Source: Brucella rhizosphaerae
Lineage (GTDB): Bacteria; Pseudomonadota; Alphaproteobacteria; Rhizobiales; Rhizobiaceae
Assembly: GCF_002252475.1 (NCBI RefSeq)
Contig: NZ_NNRK01000034.1
Location: forward strand, 682,001-746,000
Length of the DNA stretch: 64,000 nucleotides
Reading direction: 5' to 3'
The notes below the pieces were generated by a model. The model had not been told where the DNA came from. It saw nothing but the letters and a program-made list of their open reading frames with translations, and did no database searches. Within the stretch, counting starts at the first letter, position 1. Each line of letters begins with the position of its first letter. The position numbers and the translations under genes are program-made. This document shows, piece by piece, positions 25,330-34,074 of this stretch.

Positions 25330-26361
25330 CTATTCCGGCATATTCGGCCAGGTGTCTGACAGACGATACCCACCCGGAAACGGGTCGCTTGGATCGAGCA
25401 TGAGTTGCGATGTGCCTGTCACCCATGCACGACCAGAAATGATCGGGCTGATGGCGGGTTTACCGCCAAGCTCAAGAACTTTATCCAGCCTGCAGTGAAA
25501 TTCCGTGCCAAGTACGGATTTGCCGATAAATCGTTCCCCGACCTTCATCTGGCCTTTTGCGTGCAGCACGGCCATACGCGCCGAACAGCCGGTGCCGGTT
25601 GGTGAGCGATCAAGCTTGGCCGGACGAATGGCAACGGTGTTTACGCCGGTCAGTAAATCGCCCTCGCGTTTTACCGGCTCGGTGATCTGGCAAAAGGAAA
25701 TGTGGTTCCAATCTTTTTCCGGATGGCGGAAACCGAGCTGTTCATTGGCCGCTTTTGTGATTTTTACACCAATCTCGGCCAGTTCCCGCGCCTGGCCGGG
25801 GTCGATCTTCATGCCAATCTGAGCCGCATCCACAATAACAAAACTATCGCCGCCATAGGCTGTATCGACAGTTATGGTGCCAAGTCCTGCGACTTCCAAT
25901 GAAGCATCCAGCCGATCTGCAAAGGATGGCACGTTGCGCACGCTAATGCGCTCGGCCTTGCCGTTGCGACATTCGGCTTCCACCTCAATAATACCGCCCG
26001 GCGCTTCCAGAACCATGCGCGTTATTGGCTCCTGCATCGGGATGATGCCGCTATCAAGCAGGACAGTGGAGACACAGATCGAATTTGAGCCTGACATGGG
26101 TGGCGTATCGGCCGGCTCCATGATGATGAAACCCATCTGCGCACGCGGGTCTTTCGGGGGCACCAGCAAATTGACGTGGCGAAACACGCCGCCGCGCGGC
26201 TCGTTTAAAACGAAATTACGCAAGGTCTCGTCACCGGCGATGAAACGCGACTGTTCCCACACAGTTTCACCCGGAGGAGGGGCCACGCCACCGACGATAA
26301 CATCACCGACTTCACCTTCCGCGTGACAGCCGACGATATGGATGACCTTGGTGCTTCGCAT
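25330..26361 (-). CDS. Proline racemase family enzyme, probably trans-3-hydroxy-L-proline dehydratase
   Basis: This 343-residue protein has the two-domain proline racemase / hydroxyproline epimerase fold. Racemases and 4-hydroxyproline epimerases use two catalytic cysteines, in MCGH and DRSPCGTG. Here the first position is serine ([11 protein letters not shown], Ser90) and the second is threonine ([13 protein letters not shown], Thr255), with a cysteine four residues later at 259. Loss of one cysteine is known in trans-3-hydroxyproline dehydratases (human L3HYPDH keeps Cys and has Thr at the second site), and Ser variants occur in bacterial members such as LhpH. A dehydratase is therefore more likely than a racemase, but this is inference. 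No proline-catabolic neighbours are present. Confidence 0.75.
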   Translation of the reverse strand: MRSTKVIHIVGCHAEGEVGDVIVGGVAPPPGETVWEQSRFIAGDETLRNFVLNEPRGGVFRHVNLLVPPKDPRAQMGFIIMEPADTPPMSGSNSICVSTVLLDSGIIPMQEPITRMVLEAPGGIIEVEAECRNGKAERISVRNVPSFADRLDASLEVAGLGTITVDTAYGGDSFVIVDAAQIGMKIDPGQARELAEIGVKITKAANEQLGFRHPEKDWNHISFCQITEPVKREGDLLTGVNTVAIRPAKLDRSPTGTGCSARMAVLHAKGQMKVGERFIGKSVLGTEFHCRLDKVLELGGKPAISPIISGRAWVTGTSQLMLDPSDPFPGGYRLSDTWPNMPE

Positions 26362-26831
26362 GATTTCCCTCGCAAAATTGCATCCCCATCATTCCTAGAT
26401 ACTCAGATGTTATGGTCAACTGTTCTGCGGACAGGAAAGTGCATTTTTGCGACACGGCAGAAAATTGATTTCTCTGCATGTCAGGAGGAGAGAATTTACT
26501 TTCCGACACGTGTTGCTTCTTTAAGCAAGTCTGATATCCATTATGCTCTTATTTTGTGCAAATCGATGCGCAGCCCGCTTGGCTCCGGATCAGTTTCTGG
26601 AACATACACAACGTTCCCAATAGAAATTGAGAAACCCGAAAAGTTGGGGCGTGGTCGCTTCTGAAGCGACGACAGCTCTTAGCCGGCATGGGACGATCGA
26701 TGATCGTATCACGATGCTAAATTCCTCAGATTGACATGGTCTCTGACGTCATGGCGCGTGTTTTAGCTATGGATTGTCCGGCTGGTTGACGGCCGCGGAT
26801 AATTTGGGGGAGTGACCCCGGGAGTAGGTTT
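26362..26831. other. Intergenic stretch, no gene seen
   Basis: This 470-base gap lies between the divergent racemase-family and MATE genes. Open frames on both strands lack ribosome sites and recognisable content. GAGTGACCCCGGGAGTAGG directly before 26832 contains the MATE gene's likely ribosome site. Confidence 0.4.
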
Positions 26832-28244
26832 GTGACCAATACATTTGATGCGGGCTTTCGCGAGCCCCAGCTAAGCAGCGTTCGGCGCTGGACCCGGGAA
26901 ATGGCAACAGCTCTCAAACTGGGCTGGCCGCTGATTTTGACCAATCTTTCTCAGGCAGCACTCACGGCCACCGATGTGATCTTCATTGGCCGTCTTGGCA
27001 AGGACACGCTGGCTTCAGCGCTGCTGACCACTAGTTTCTATCATACGCTGATGATCTTCTCGATGGGGCTGGTGTCGGCGGTAATGCCGATGATTGCCAT
27101 TGCACTAGGCCGGAACCGCCATTCGGTGCGCGATGTCCGCCGCACCGTACGTCAGGGCATGTGGTCGGCCATCATCATCTCGATTCCGATCTGGGTCGTG
27201 CTCTGGTATTGCGAGGAAATATTCCTGTTCCTTGGCCAGCAACCGGATATCGCCGCGCGCTCAACCGATTTCATGCATACGCTGCAATGGGCGCTGTTGC
27301 CATATCTGTTCTATATCGTGTTGCGCTCCTTTTTCGCAGCGATGGAAAGGCCGATGTGGACGCTGATCGTTGCAGCAATCGCTATCGGGTTCAACGCGCT
27401 GGCGGGCTGGACGCTGATTTTCGGCCATTTCGGCTTTCCGCGTATGGAGCTCCATGGCGCGGGCATCGCAACTACCCTGTCGAGCACGATGATGTTTCTG
27501 GGCATGGCTTTCATTACCATGCGTCATCGCCGTTTCCGGCGTTATCGCCTGTTTGGACGCTTCTGGCGCCCTGACTGGCCGCGCTTCATTGAGCTATGGC
27601 GCATTGGTTTTCCGATGGCGCTGACCTTTGTGTTCGAGACATCGATCTTTTATGCGGCCGTTGTCATGATGGGCTATATCGGCTCCACGGCCATGGCGGC
27701 CCATGCGGTTGCGATACAGGTTGCATCGCTTAGCTTCATGGTGCCGCTTGGTTTCGGGCAGGTTGCCACGGTACGGGTGGGGCGCGCCTATGGACGCGGT
27801 GACATTCAGGCTGTGGCCTATGCGGGATGGAGCGCGTATGCACTTGGCGTTGGTTTCATGGCGATCATGGGATTGCTGATGATTCTGATCCCGCGCCTGT
27901 TTATCGGTGTATTTCTTGATCTCAAGGACCCTGAGAACTTTGCGGTTATAGAGCTGGCCGTAACATTCCTTGCGCTCGCGGCACTGTTTCAGATTGTCGA
28001 CGGAGCACAAGCCGTTGCTGCAGGTATGCTGCGCGGCCTCAGAGATACCCGCATACCCATGTATTTGGCATTGGTTGGCTATTGGGGTGTAGGATTGCCG
28101 TTCGGCGCTTTGCTGGCATTCCAGTTTGGTTTTGGTGGTGCAGGGGTCTGGTTAGGTCTGGCAGCTGGGCTGGCGATGGTCTCGGTATTGATGACTATGC
28201 GCTGGCGGCGTTCGCTGATGCGCATCAGCACAGTGCCACGCTAA
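26832..28244 (+). CDS. MATE family efflux transporter (NorM-like)
   Basis: This 470-residue membrane protein has about 12 hydrophobic segments in two homologous halves. The MATE signature is near the start (LGWPLILTNLSQAALTATDVIFIGRLG), and the corresponding second-half motif is GFPMALTFVFETSIFYAAVVMMGYIG. It probably exports cationic drugs or dyes by Na+ or H+ antiport. Translation starts at GTG 26832, preceded by GGGAGTAGG. Single gene; no local regulator. Confidence 0.92.
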   Translation: MTNTFDAGFREPQLSSVRRWTREMATALKLGWPLILTNLSQAALTATDVIFIGRLGKDTLASALLTTSFYHTLMIFSMGLVSAVMPMIAIALGRNRHSVRDVRRTVRQGMWSAIIISIPIWVVLWYCEEIFLFLGQQPDIAARSTDFMHTLQWALLPYLFYIVLRSFFAAMERPMWTLIVAAIAIGFNALAGWTLIFGHFGFPRMELHGAGIATTLSSTMMFLGMAFITMRHRRFRRYRLFGRFWRPDWPRFIELWRIGFPMALTFVFETSIFYAAVVMMGYIGSTAMAAHAVAIQVASLSFMVPLGFGQVATVRVGRAYGRGDIQAVAYAGWSAYALGVGFMAIMGLLMILIPRLFIGVFLDLKDPENFAVIELAVTFLALAALFQIVDGAQAVAAGMLRGLRDTRIPMYLALVGYWGVGLPFGALLAFQFGFGGAGVWLGLAAGLAMVSVLMTMRWRRSLMRISTVPR

Positions 28245-28339
28245 CTGATGTGGATGGGCAGTTCTCACGCAGATAGGCGCGATCTGATTGAAACGGATTG
28301 GTGCTCTTGTGCTGACGCTGCAATCCCTTCGGATTGTCA

Positions 28340-28373
28340 TAAAAAATGCCGTACGGTGAAAACCGTACGGCAT
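28340..28373 (-). terminator. Terminator of ialB
   Basis: ATGCCGTACGGT pairs perfectly over 12 bases with ACCGTACGGCAT around GAAA. The T tract lies on the minus-strand side, 56 bases past the ialB stop. Confidence 0.88.
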
Positions 28374-28428
28374 GATCTGCGATGCTGCGGATATCGTTAT
28401 GTATCCGCTAAAATCAAATGCCCCCAAA

Positions 28429-28950
28429 TTATTTCGTGAGTGCAATAATACGGTCCAGCGCTGCACCGTAGCCTTTCAGTGAAATTTTGAAAGCCACGGC
28501 CTGACTTGGGCTGAGTGCAGTCGCATTGACATTCAAATTGGTACCAGCTTTCAAAGCGGCCACCTGCTTGGCATCAAAACTCACTGGTGCCAGACAGCCT
28601 TGTGGTAAACAGGTCGAGAAGGTCAGGTGGGGGCCGTCGGCATCATCGATCTTCAGCTCAGTGCCTTTAGCGAGATCAAGACCGAATGGCATCAGAATGA
28701 CACCTTCAACCTTGCCGCCAGCCATATTGCGCAACTCAGCGGTCAGGACGCGCTGACCGGTCTGTGTGCTGCTTTGATCCTGTCGCACAGCGCAGACCGT
28801 TGTTTCCTTTTCTGACTGACAGGAGACAGTCCAGTCCTGATAGGTTTCCTGCAGTGTGCTCGCTCCGCCCGGAAGAGGAGCTGCAAAAGCTGGAAGACCC
28901 GAAATTACAGCAAATCCAATTGCAAGGCCGGTCAGTCTATAGTTTTTCAT
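28429..28950 (-). CDS. ialB: Invasion-associated locus B family protein
   Basis: This 173-residue protein has a cleavable signal peptide ([21 protein letters not shown]) and is probably periplasmic. The mature part contains the IalB-family pattern: [10 protein letters not shown], then [10 protein letters not shown], and a [12 protein letters not shown] pair of cysteines likely to form disulfides. IalB was first described in Bartonella invasion of erythrocytes; in free-living alphaproteobacteria its role is unknown. I start at ATG 28950 because it gives the signal peptide; the frame is open to 28995. Confidence 0.9.
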   Translation of the reverse strand: MKNYRLTGLAIGFAVISGLPAFAAPLPGGASTLQETYQDWTVSCQSEKETTVCAVRQDQSSTQTGQRVLTAELRNMAGGKVEGVILMPFGLDLAKGTELKIDDADGPHLTFSTCLPQGCLAPVSFDAKQVAALKAGTNLNVNATALSPSQAVAFKISLKGYGAALDRIIALTK

Positions 28951-29577
28951 AAATGTATTCTCTTTTAAGCGGTAATGAGTGATGCGATGATACAAATCAC
29001 GAGACCTTGGATATTAATAACCACAAAGTTAAATGAGATACAATAGGCAATATATTTAACGTAATTGACAATATAAATGAACTCTAAAATGAAAATTCAC
29101 TAATTTAAACATTATAACGCGTTGCCTGGCTGTGTATTGCATTCAAATAATGCGCCTAACTCAGTTGGGAAGCGCGAGTTCGGATTCCTGGAGCTCATCC
29201 TGGAAAGTGTGAGCCGGGTCTCGAATGAGATGTGCGTAGAGGCAAACAATTGGACGGTTCCGCCGACCCGAACGCAACGGCAGCATTTTCGTGTTTTAGC
29301 AACAGAAAATTGGCTATCGGAAATGTAAGTAAATATAGAATTAATTACATATAAAATTACAGGCAATTAATTGCTAAATAAATATAATGAAGTAATAAAA
29401 ACTCGCATTTATGTTATATATTTGTTGGGCGAATAAAATAAACTGTTAAATAGTGCCGAATTTACCACACGGTTATTGATAATACCAATTTTGAATAAGT
29501 TGTAATTGAGATTTTAACTGGATTCATTCTATCAGTTGCCAGTGTTAATTATTCAGATTTGCTGGAGGCATATCAAA
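28951..29577. other. Long AT-rich region upstream of the porin gene
   Basis: This 627-base gap lies between divergent ialB and the porin gene. From about 29320 to 29560 it is strongly AT-rich with many short A and T tracts, typical of an UP-element-rich or nucleoid-protein-bound promoter. A segment at 29153-29200 reads like a fragment of a tRNA D-loop but lacks an anticodon stem and acceptor. No coding frame has a ribosome site. Confidence 0.5.
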
Positions 29578-30732
29578 ATGACTATTAAGGGTTTTCTTCT
29601 GGGTTCAGCAGCCGTTGTCGCGGCAGGAACTGGCGCTGCTCATGCTGCTGACGCGATTGTTGCGCCAGAGCCAGAGGCCGTTGAATACGTACGTGTTTGC
29701 GATGCATATGGTGCGGGTTATTTCTACATCCCGGGAACCGAAACCTGCCTGCGCATCTCCGGTTATGTTCGCTATGATGTAACTGGTGGCAATGACGTAT
29801 ATGGCCGCGGATTTACTGATCGCGACGGCGCTGCTCTTGCAAGCGATGGATACAAGCGCAAGACATGGGACAACAAGGCTCGCTTCACACTCCGTTTCAA
29901 CACCGCTTCGGAAACCGAACTTGGCACTCTCAAGACCTATGCTGAAACCCGTTTTGACTGGGGCAATGGCGAAGCCGGTACTTCAGGCGAATTGCGCTTC
30001 GGCTACATTCAGTTGGGTGGCCTGCGCGTCGGTCTCGACGAATCGGCTTTCGTAACGTTCCCTGGTTATCTTGGCAACGTCATCAACGATGACGTGATCC
30101 TTGCAGGCGGATATCGCACCGGCCTTATCAGCTATACCTTCAATGGTGACAACGGCCTGTCGGCAGTTCTGTCGCTTGAGCAGGGCAACAACGTCGATAC
30201 CGATAGCAAGTACGGCTATGACGGCGTCATCAAGGATTACACCCCTCACGTCGTTGGTGGAGTGAAGTACGAACAGGGCTGGGGCAAGATTGCAGCTGTT
30301 GCAGCTTATGACGCGCGTAACAAGGAATGGGCAGGCAAGCTGCGTGGTGATCTGAACATTACCGATCAGCTGTCGATCTGGGCCATGGGTGGTTACAAGT
30401 CGAACAAGGACCAGTACATGAACGTGACCGATGGTTCGGGCAACGTTATGGGCCAGGTCCGTGCGATCAGCAGCTTCTACGGCACATGGGGTGGCGACTG
30501 GGCCGTTTGGGGCGGTGCCGCATTCAAGGCAACCGAACAGGCGACCTTCAATGTACAGGCTGCTTATGATGGTAGCAGCACCTTCGCAGCAACCGCTAAC
30601 GTTGCCTATGAAATGGTTCCTGGCTTCACCGTTACTCCAGAAGTTTCCTACACCAAGTGGCAGGACGACAAGTCCTATCTCAAGGGTAAGGATGCTTGGC
30701 AGGGTATGGTCCGCTTCCAGCGTTCGTTCTAA
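29578..30732 (+). CDS. Outer-membrane porin, Omp2 family
   Basis: This 384-residue protein has a signal peptide ([24 protein letters not shown]), and the mature N-terminus [28 protein letters not shown] is the alphaproteobacterial Porin_2 signature with its two cysteines. The rest alternates beta strands rich in aromatics and glycine, and it ends MVRFQRSF, with the C-terminal phenylalanine expected for BAM-dependent assembly. It forms general diffusion pores. I start at ATG 29578, preceded by GGAGG; the frame is open to 29536. Only one porin copy lies here, unlike the omp2a/omp2b pair of classical Brucella. Confidence 0.95.
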   Translation: MTIKGFLLGSAAVVAAGTGAAHAADAIVAPEPEAVEYVRVCDAYGAGYFYIPGTETCLRISGYVRYDVTGGNDVYGRGFTDRDGAALASDGYKRKTWDNKARFTLRFNTASETELGTLKTYAETRFDWGNGEAGTSGELRFGYIQLGGLRVGLDESAFVTFPGYLGNVINDDVILAGGYRTGLISYTFNGDNGLSAVLSLEQGNNVDTDSKYGYDGVIKDYTPHVVGGVKYEQGWGKIAAVAAYDARNKEWAGKLRGDLNITDQLSIWAMGGYKSNKDQYMNVTDGSGNVMGQVRAISSFYGTWGGDWAVWGGAAFKATEQATFNVQAAYDGSSTFAATANVAYEMVPGFTVTPEVSYTKWQDDKSYLKGKDAWQGMVRFQRSF

Positions 30733-30937
30733 TCAGTATATTGGCCGTTACGTTTCGTGGCGGCCAATGTAAAATGAACATATTGTATAAATTTAGAATT
30801 TTATAAAATTAATACAATTATTATCTATATATATTGCTATTATGTTATTCGAAAAATCTAGATATACTTGAATTCCATTCGACAAAGTAGAAGGACTGCT
30901 TTGTTAATTAAATCTGATCTCCAGTCAGAAGAATGGT

Positions 30938-30967
30938 GACGGCGGGCTTCGGTCCGCCGTTTTTATT
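30938..30967 (+). terminator. Rho-independent terminator about 200 bases after the porin
   Basis: ACGGCGG pairs with CCGCCGT around a GCTTCGGT loop, followed by TTTTTATTT. It is the first terminator downstream of the porin stop. Confidence 0.8.
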
Positions 30968-30983
30968 TGCGAGACCATTGAGA

Positions 30984-31048
30984 ACACATACCGAAGAGCG
31001 GGAACCGCTTTTCGGAAAAAGATGTGCGTGAAAACAGAAAGACAGAGC
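30984..31048. repeat. RIME-like palindrome
   Basis: CACATACCGAAGAGCGGGAACCGCTTTTCGG followed by GATGTGCGTGAAAACAGAAAGACAGAGC matches the 42591 element with diverged arms. Confidence 0.65.
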
Positions 31049-31116
31049 ATTTCAAATTTGACGTTTGAAACAGCATTTGTGTCGGTCGGGATTTAAACGT
31101 CAAATTCAATCCACCA
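31049..31116. repeat. Second copy of the panC-upstream repeat
   Basis: Read on the minus strand, CTGGTGGATTGAATTTGACG, TTTAAATCCCGACCGACACA, then TGCTGTTTCAAACGTCAAAT is nearly identical to 14209-14275. It directly joins the RIME-like element on its left, suggesting modular mosaic repeats. Confidence 0.75.
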
Positions 31117-31131
31117 GATCGTCGCTCTAAA

Positions 31132-31158
31132 GAAAAGGCCGGATCAAGTCCGGCCTTT
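31132..31158 (-). terminator. Terminator of the allE-puuE operon
   Basis: GGCCGGA pairs with TCCGGCC around TCAAG; the minus-strand side carries TTTTCTTT. It lies 27 bases after the ureidoglycine aminohydrolase stop. Confidence 0.85.
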
Positions 31159-31184
31159 GTGTCTGTGAGAATGATGCTTAGCAC

Positions 31185-32006
31185 CTATCGCGACAACTTC
31201 ATGTGGCGGTTTACATCCTTGTAGAGCAGATAACGGAACTTGCCCGGTCCACCTGCATAACAAGCCTGCGGACAGAAGGCGCGTAGCCACATGAAATCGC
31301 CGGCCTCTACTTCCACCCAGTCCTGATTGAGCCGATAGACGGCCTTGCCTTCAAGCACGTAAAGTCCGTGTTCCATCACATGTGTTTCTGCAAATGGAAT
31401 TACACCGCCTGGCTCGAATGTCACAACGGTCACATGCATGTCGTGGCGCAGGTCGTTCGGATCGACAAAGCGCGTCGTGGCCCATGCACCGTCGGTGTCG
31501 GGCATTGGTGTCGGCGCAATGTTCTTCTCGTTGAGGAAGAGCGGCTCTGGCACATCAATGCCGTCTACATATTCATAAGCCTTGCGTACCCAATGGAAAC
31601 GGGTAACGGCATTGCTGTGGTTGCGAAGTCGCCAGCCGCTTTTCGGCGGCAGATAGGCATAGCCACCTTCGGTGAGCACATGGTCTTTGCCCGCGAGCGT
31701 GACAGTGACTTCACCTTCGACAACAAACAGAACACCCTGTGCGCCATCGTCCAGCTCTGCGCGGTCGCTGCCGCCGCCCGGCTGAACTTCCATGATATAT
31801 TGCGAGAATGTCTCGGCAAAACCCGACAGTGGGCGAGCGATGATCCACAGCCGCGTCTTGTCCCAAAAGGGCAGGAAGCTGGTAACGATATCGCTGAATG
31901 TGCCTTTTGGAATGACCGCATAGGCTTCGGTGAACATCGCGCGATCAGTCAGCAGCTGCGTTTGTGGCGGCAAGCCACCCGTTGGTGCATAATAATTTCG
32001 GCTCAT
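31185..32006 (-). CDS. allE: (S)-ureidoglycine aminohydrolase
   Basis: This 273-residue bicupin enzyme converts (S)-ureidoglycine to (S)-ureidoglycolate and ammonia, after allantoate hydrolysis. It starts MSRNYYAPTGGLPPQTQLLTDRA, typical of the YlbA/UGHY family. The N-terminal cupin has VVEGEVTVTLAG; the C-terminal cupin carries the Mn-binding pattern in HDMHVTVVTFEPGGVIPFAETHVMEHGLYVLEG, with glutamate and histidines in the right order. It follows puuE by 14 bases on the minus strand, so the two are one operon. Confidence 0.93.
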   Translation of the reverse strand: MSRNYYAPTGGLPPQTQLLTDRAMFTEAYAVIPKGTFSDIVTSFLPFWDKTRLWIIARPLSGFAETFSQYIMEVQPGGGSDRAELDDGAQGVLFVVEGEVTVTLAGKDHVLTEGGYAYLPPKSGWRLRNHSNAVTRFHWVRKAYEYVDGIDVPEPLFLNEKNIAPTPMPDTDGAWATTRFVDPNDLRHDMHVTVVTFEPGGVIPFAETHVMEHGLYVLEGKAVYRLNQDWVEVEAGDFMWLRAFCPQACYAGGPGKFRYLLYKDVNRHMKLSR

Positions 32007-32020
32007 CGGTCTTTTCCTAA

Positions 32021-33448
32021 TCAGTAAAGTGTCTCTGGAAGAATGTCTTTGAGCCGAAGCAGCGCAATGCGCTCGACCTGCTCGGACGCGGTTTCCAGTT
32101 CAGCAGCTTGCGTATTCTCGACACGTCGTTTGAAAGCGTCGAGAATTTCCTTTTTATTGCGGCCCTTGACCGCAATGATGAAAGGAAAGCCGAATTTCTG
32201 CGTGTAAGTGTCGTTGAGCCCGGTGAATGTCTTCCGCTCGTCGTCCGTCAATGCATCAAGACCGGCAGAAGCCTGCTCAGCAGTGGATTCAGGCGTCAGG
32301 CGTTTGGCTGCCGCAAGCTTACCCGCAAGATCGGGATGCGCGCGCAACACGCCGAGCTTTTCATCGCCGGATGCAGCGCGGAAAGCGCGGACCAATACTG
32401 TGTGAAGACCGGAGGCTGAATCGGCAAGCTCAGTCAGGCCGGCATCATATGCGCGCTCGGCAATCCACGGAGAGTGCTCAAAGATGCCGCCGAAACGCGC
32501 GACAAAATCCGCTTTGCTGGCTGTCGATGGCACAATATCATTGGTTTTTGGCTTGTGATGCTCATGCCAGTGGCGGGCAATATCAACGCGTTTGGCAATC
32601 CAGACCTTGTCATGGCTCTGGACGTAATCGAGGAAACGCTCCAGCGCCGCCGCGCGGCCAGGCCGTCCAACAAGACGGCAATGCAGGCCAATCGACATCA
32701 TCTTCGGCGCACCTTCTGCCCCTTCGCGATAAAGCACATCGAAGGTGTCTTTCAGATAGCTGTAGAACTGATCGCCGGAATTAAACCCCTGCGGCGTTGC
32801 AAAACGCATGTCATTGGCGTCAAGCGTATAAGGCACGATGAGATGCGGTCCCTTGGGACCCTTCACCCAATAAGGCAGTTCATCGGCATAAGAATCGGCG
32901 GAGTAGAGAAACCCGCCTTCCTCCATGACAAGCTTCAGCGTGTTGTCAGACGGCTTGCCCTGATAAATACCCAGGGGACGCGAACCGGTAACTTCGGTGT
33001 GCAGGCGCACTGCTTCGCGAATATGCTCGCGTTCAACGTCTTCGGGAACGTCCTTATATTCCCACCAGCGCAAGCCATGGCTGGCGATTTCCCAATCGGC
33101 TTCCTTCATGGCTGAAATGGCTTCAGGGTTGCGCTCCATGGCGAGCGTCACGCCATAGACTGTGACCGGCATGTTGCGTCGCGTGAAAGCGCGCCACAAA
33201 CGCCAGAAGCCGGAACGCGACCCATATTCATAGATGGATTCCATATTGAGATTGCGCTGGGCTTTCCATGCCGGCGCACCCACAATCTCGGAAAGCAGGC
33301 ATTCGGAAGCCGGATCGCCATCGAGAATGCAGCTCTCGCCGCCTTCTTCGTAGTTGACGACGAACTGCACAGCAATGTTGGCCCCACCCGGCCAGCGTGG
33401 GTCTGGTGTGTTGCGGCCATAGCCAACCAGATTGCGCGGATAACTCAT
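32021..33448 (-). CDS. puuE: Fused allantoinase (PuuE) and OHCU decarboxylase (UraD)
   Basis: This 475-residue protein joins two steps of urate breakdown. Residues 1 to about 300 are a metal-independent allantoinase of the polysaccharide-deacetylase fold, starting MSYPRNLVGYGRNTPDPRWP, with EVTGSRPLGIYQGKPSDNT and SIGLHCRLVGRPGRAAALERFLDYV. Residues from about 310 are 2-oxo-4-hydroxy-4-carboxy-5-ureidoimidazoline decarboxylase: FVARFGGIFEHSPWIAERAY, LRAHPDLAGKLA with the catalytic histidine, and FPFIIAVKGRNKKEIL. The N-terminal enzyme thus acts on the product of the C-terminal one. GAGGGA precedes the ATG. It is divergent from uraH. Confidence 0.94.
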   Translation of the reverse strand: MSYPRNLVGYGRNTPDPRWPGGANIAVQFVVNYEEGGESCILDGDPASECLLSEIVGAPAWKAQRNLNMESIYEYGSRSGFWRLWRAFTRRNMPVTVYGVTLAMERNPEAISAMKEADWEIASHGLRWWEYKDVPEDVEREHIREAVRLHTEVTGSRPLGIYQGKPSDNTLKLVMEEGGFLYSADSYADELPYWVKGPKGPHLIVPYTLDANDMRFATPQGFNSGDQFYSYLKDTFDVLYREGAEGAPKMMSIGLHCRLVGRPGRAAALERFLDYVQSHDKVWIAKRVDIARHWHEHHKPKTNDIVPSTASKADFVARFGGIFEHSPWIAERAYDAGLTELADSASGLHTVLVRAFRAASGDEKLGVLRAHPDLAGKLAAAKRLTPESTAEQASAGLDALTDDERKTFTGLNDTYTQKFGFPFIIAVKGRNKKEILDAFKRRVENTQAAELETASEQVERIALLRLKDILPETLY

Positions 33449-33473
33449 ATGGAATTCCCTCGATTTTCATCTG

Positions 33474-33553
33474 TTTTGCGCATGATAATAAAGATTTACG
33501 CGGATCATTCCCCCTCAAAATTTTGAAAGACATCCAACGATTATCATCTTTCG
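33474..33553. promoter_or_regulatory. Nested palindromes between puuE and uraH
   Basis: TTTTGCG-CATGATAAT (33474-33489) is inverted at ATTATCAT-CTTT-CGCAA (33540-33556). Between them lies the perfect 12-base palindrome TCAAAATTTTGA (33515-33526). The layout, in the shared promoter region of two purine operons, suggests a pathway regulator's site. Confidence 0.4.
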
Positions 33554-33703
33554 CAAGACATGAGATCGGTAAATACTCAAAATCGGGAACAAGTGTGATT
33601 TGCAAACCCCTATGGTTTGGCCAGAATAAGACACACTAAATCAATAGCTTGCAACGATTCCAACGGTAGGGTCGAGAGAATCGGACAGGCGGCAGGAGTA
33701 TAA

Positions 33704-34069
33704 ATGGGTCAGGAAATGAGCGGTCAGGGCCGGTTGACGACGCATGTCCTCGATACGGCGAGTGGCAAGCCAGCAGCAAATCTCCGCATCGAATTGCGCC
33801 GTGTTGGGAATCAGCAGCCCGAAACGCTTCGTGAAATCCGCACCAATGCGGATGGTCGTTGCAACGAGCCGCTGCTTGCCGGTGATGCGTTGCATACTGG
33901 TTCATATGAGCTGCTTTTCCATGTTGGCGAATATTTTGGAAAGAGCGATGACGTCGTGCCATTTCTGGATGTGGTGCCGCTGCGCTTTGGCATTTCGGAT
34001 GAAAAGGCGCATTATCATGTGCCGCTTCTGGTTTCGCCATTTTCCTATTCAACCTATCGCGGGAGTTGA
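33704..34069 (+). CDS. uraH: 5-hydroxyisourate hydrolase
   Basis: This 121-residue transthyretin-like enzyme opens 5-hydroxyisourate to OHCU, the product of urate oxidation. Family motifs are [17 protein letters not shown] at the start and the C-terminal active-site signature [23 protein letters not shown] lies 8 bases before the ATG at 33704; an in-frame ATG at 33716 is also present. It heads the plus-strand xdh operon, and its stop overlaps the start region of xdhA. Confidence 0.96.
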   Translation: MGQEMSGQGRLTTHVLDTASGKPAANLRIELRRVGNQQPETLREIRTNADGRCNEPLLAGDALHTGSYELLFHVGEYFGKSDDVVPFLDVVPLRFGISDEKAHYHVPLLVSPFSYSTYRGS

Positions 34070-34074
34070 GCGAT

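Larger units (their letters stand above)
30733..31184. other. Region between porin and ureidoglycine hydrolase genes
   Basis: The first 170 bases after the porin stop are very AT-rich and hold no gene. They are followed by a terminator (30938), a RIME-like palindrome (30984), a copy of the panC-upstream repeat (31049) and the minus-strand terminator at 31132. The porin terminator lies about 200 bases past its stop, leaving room for a long 3' UTR or a 3'-derived small RNA. Confidence 0.5.

Noticed and set aside
29153-29200. Sequence like a tRNA D-arm (CGCCTAACTCAGTTGGGAAG) followed by GAGTTCGGATTC
   Set aside because: No anticodon arm, no acceptor stem pairing and no CCA-proximal half; at best a degraded fragment.
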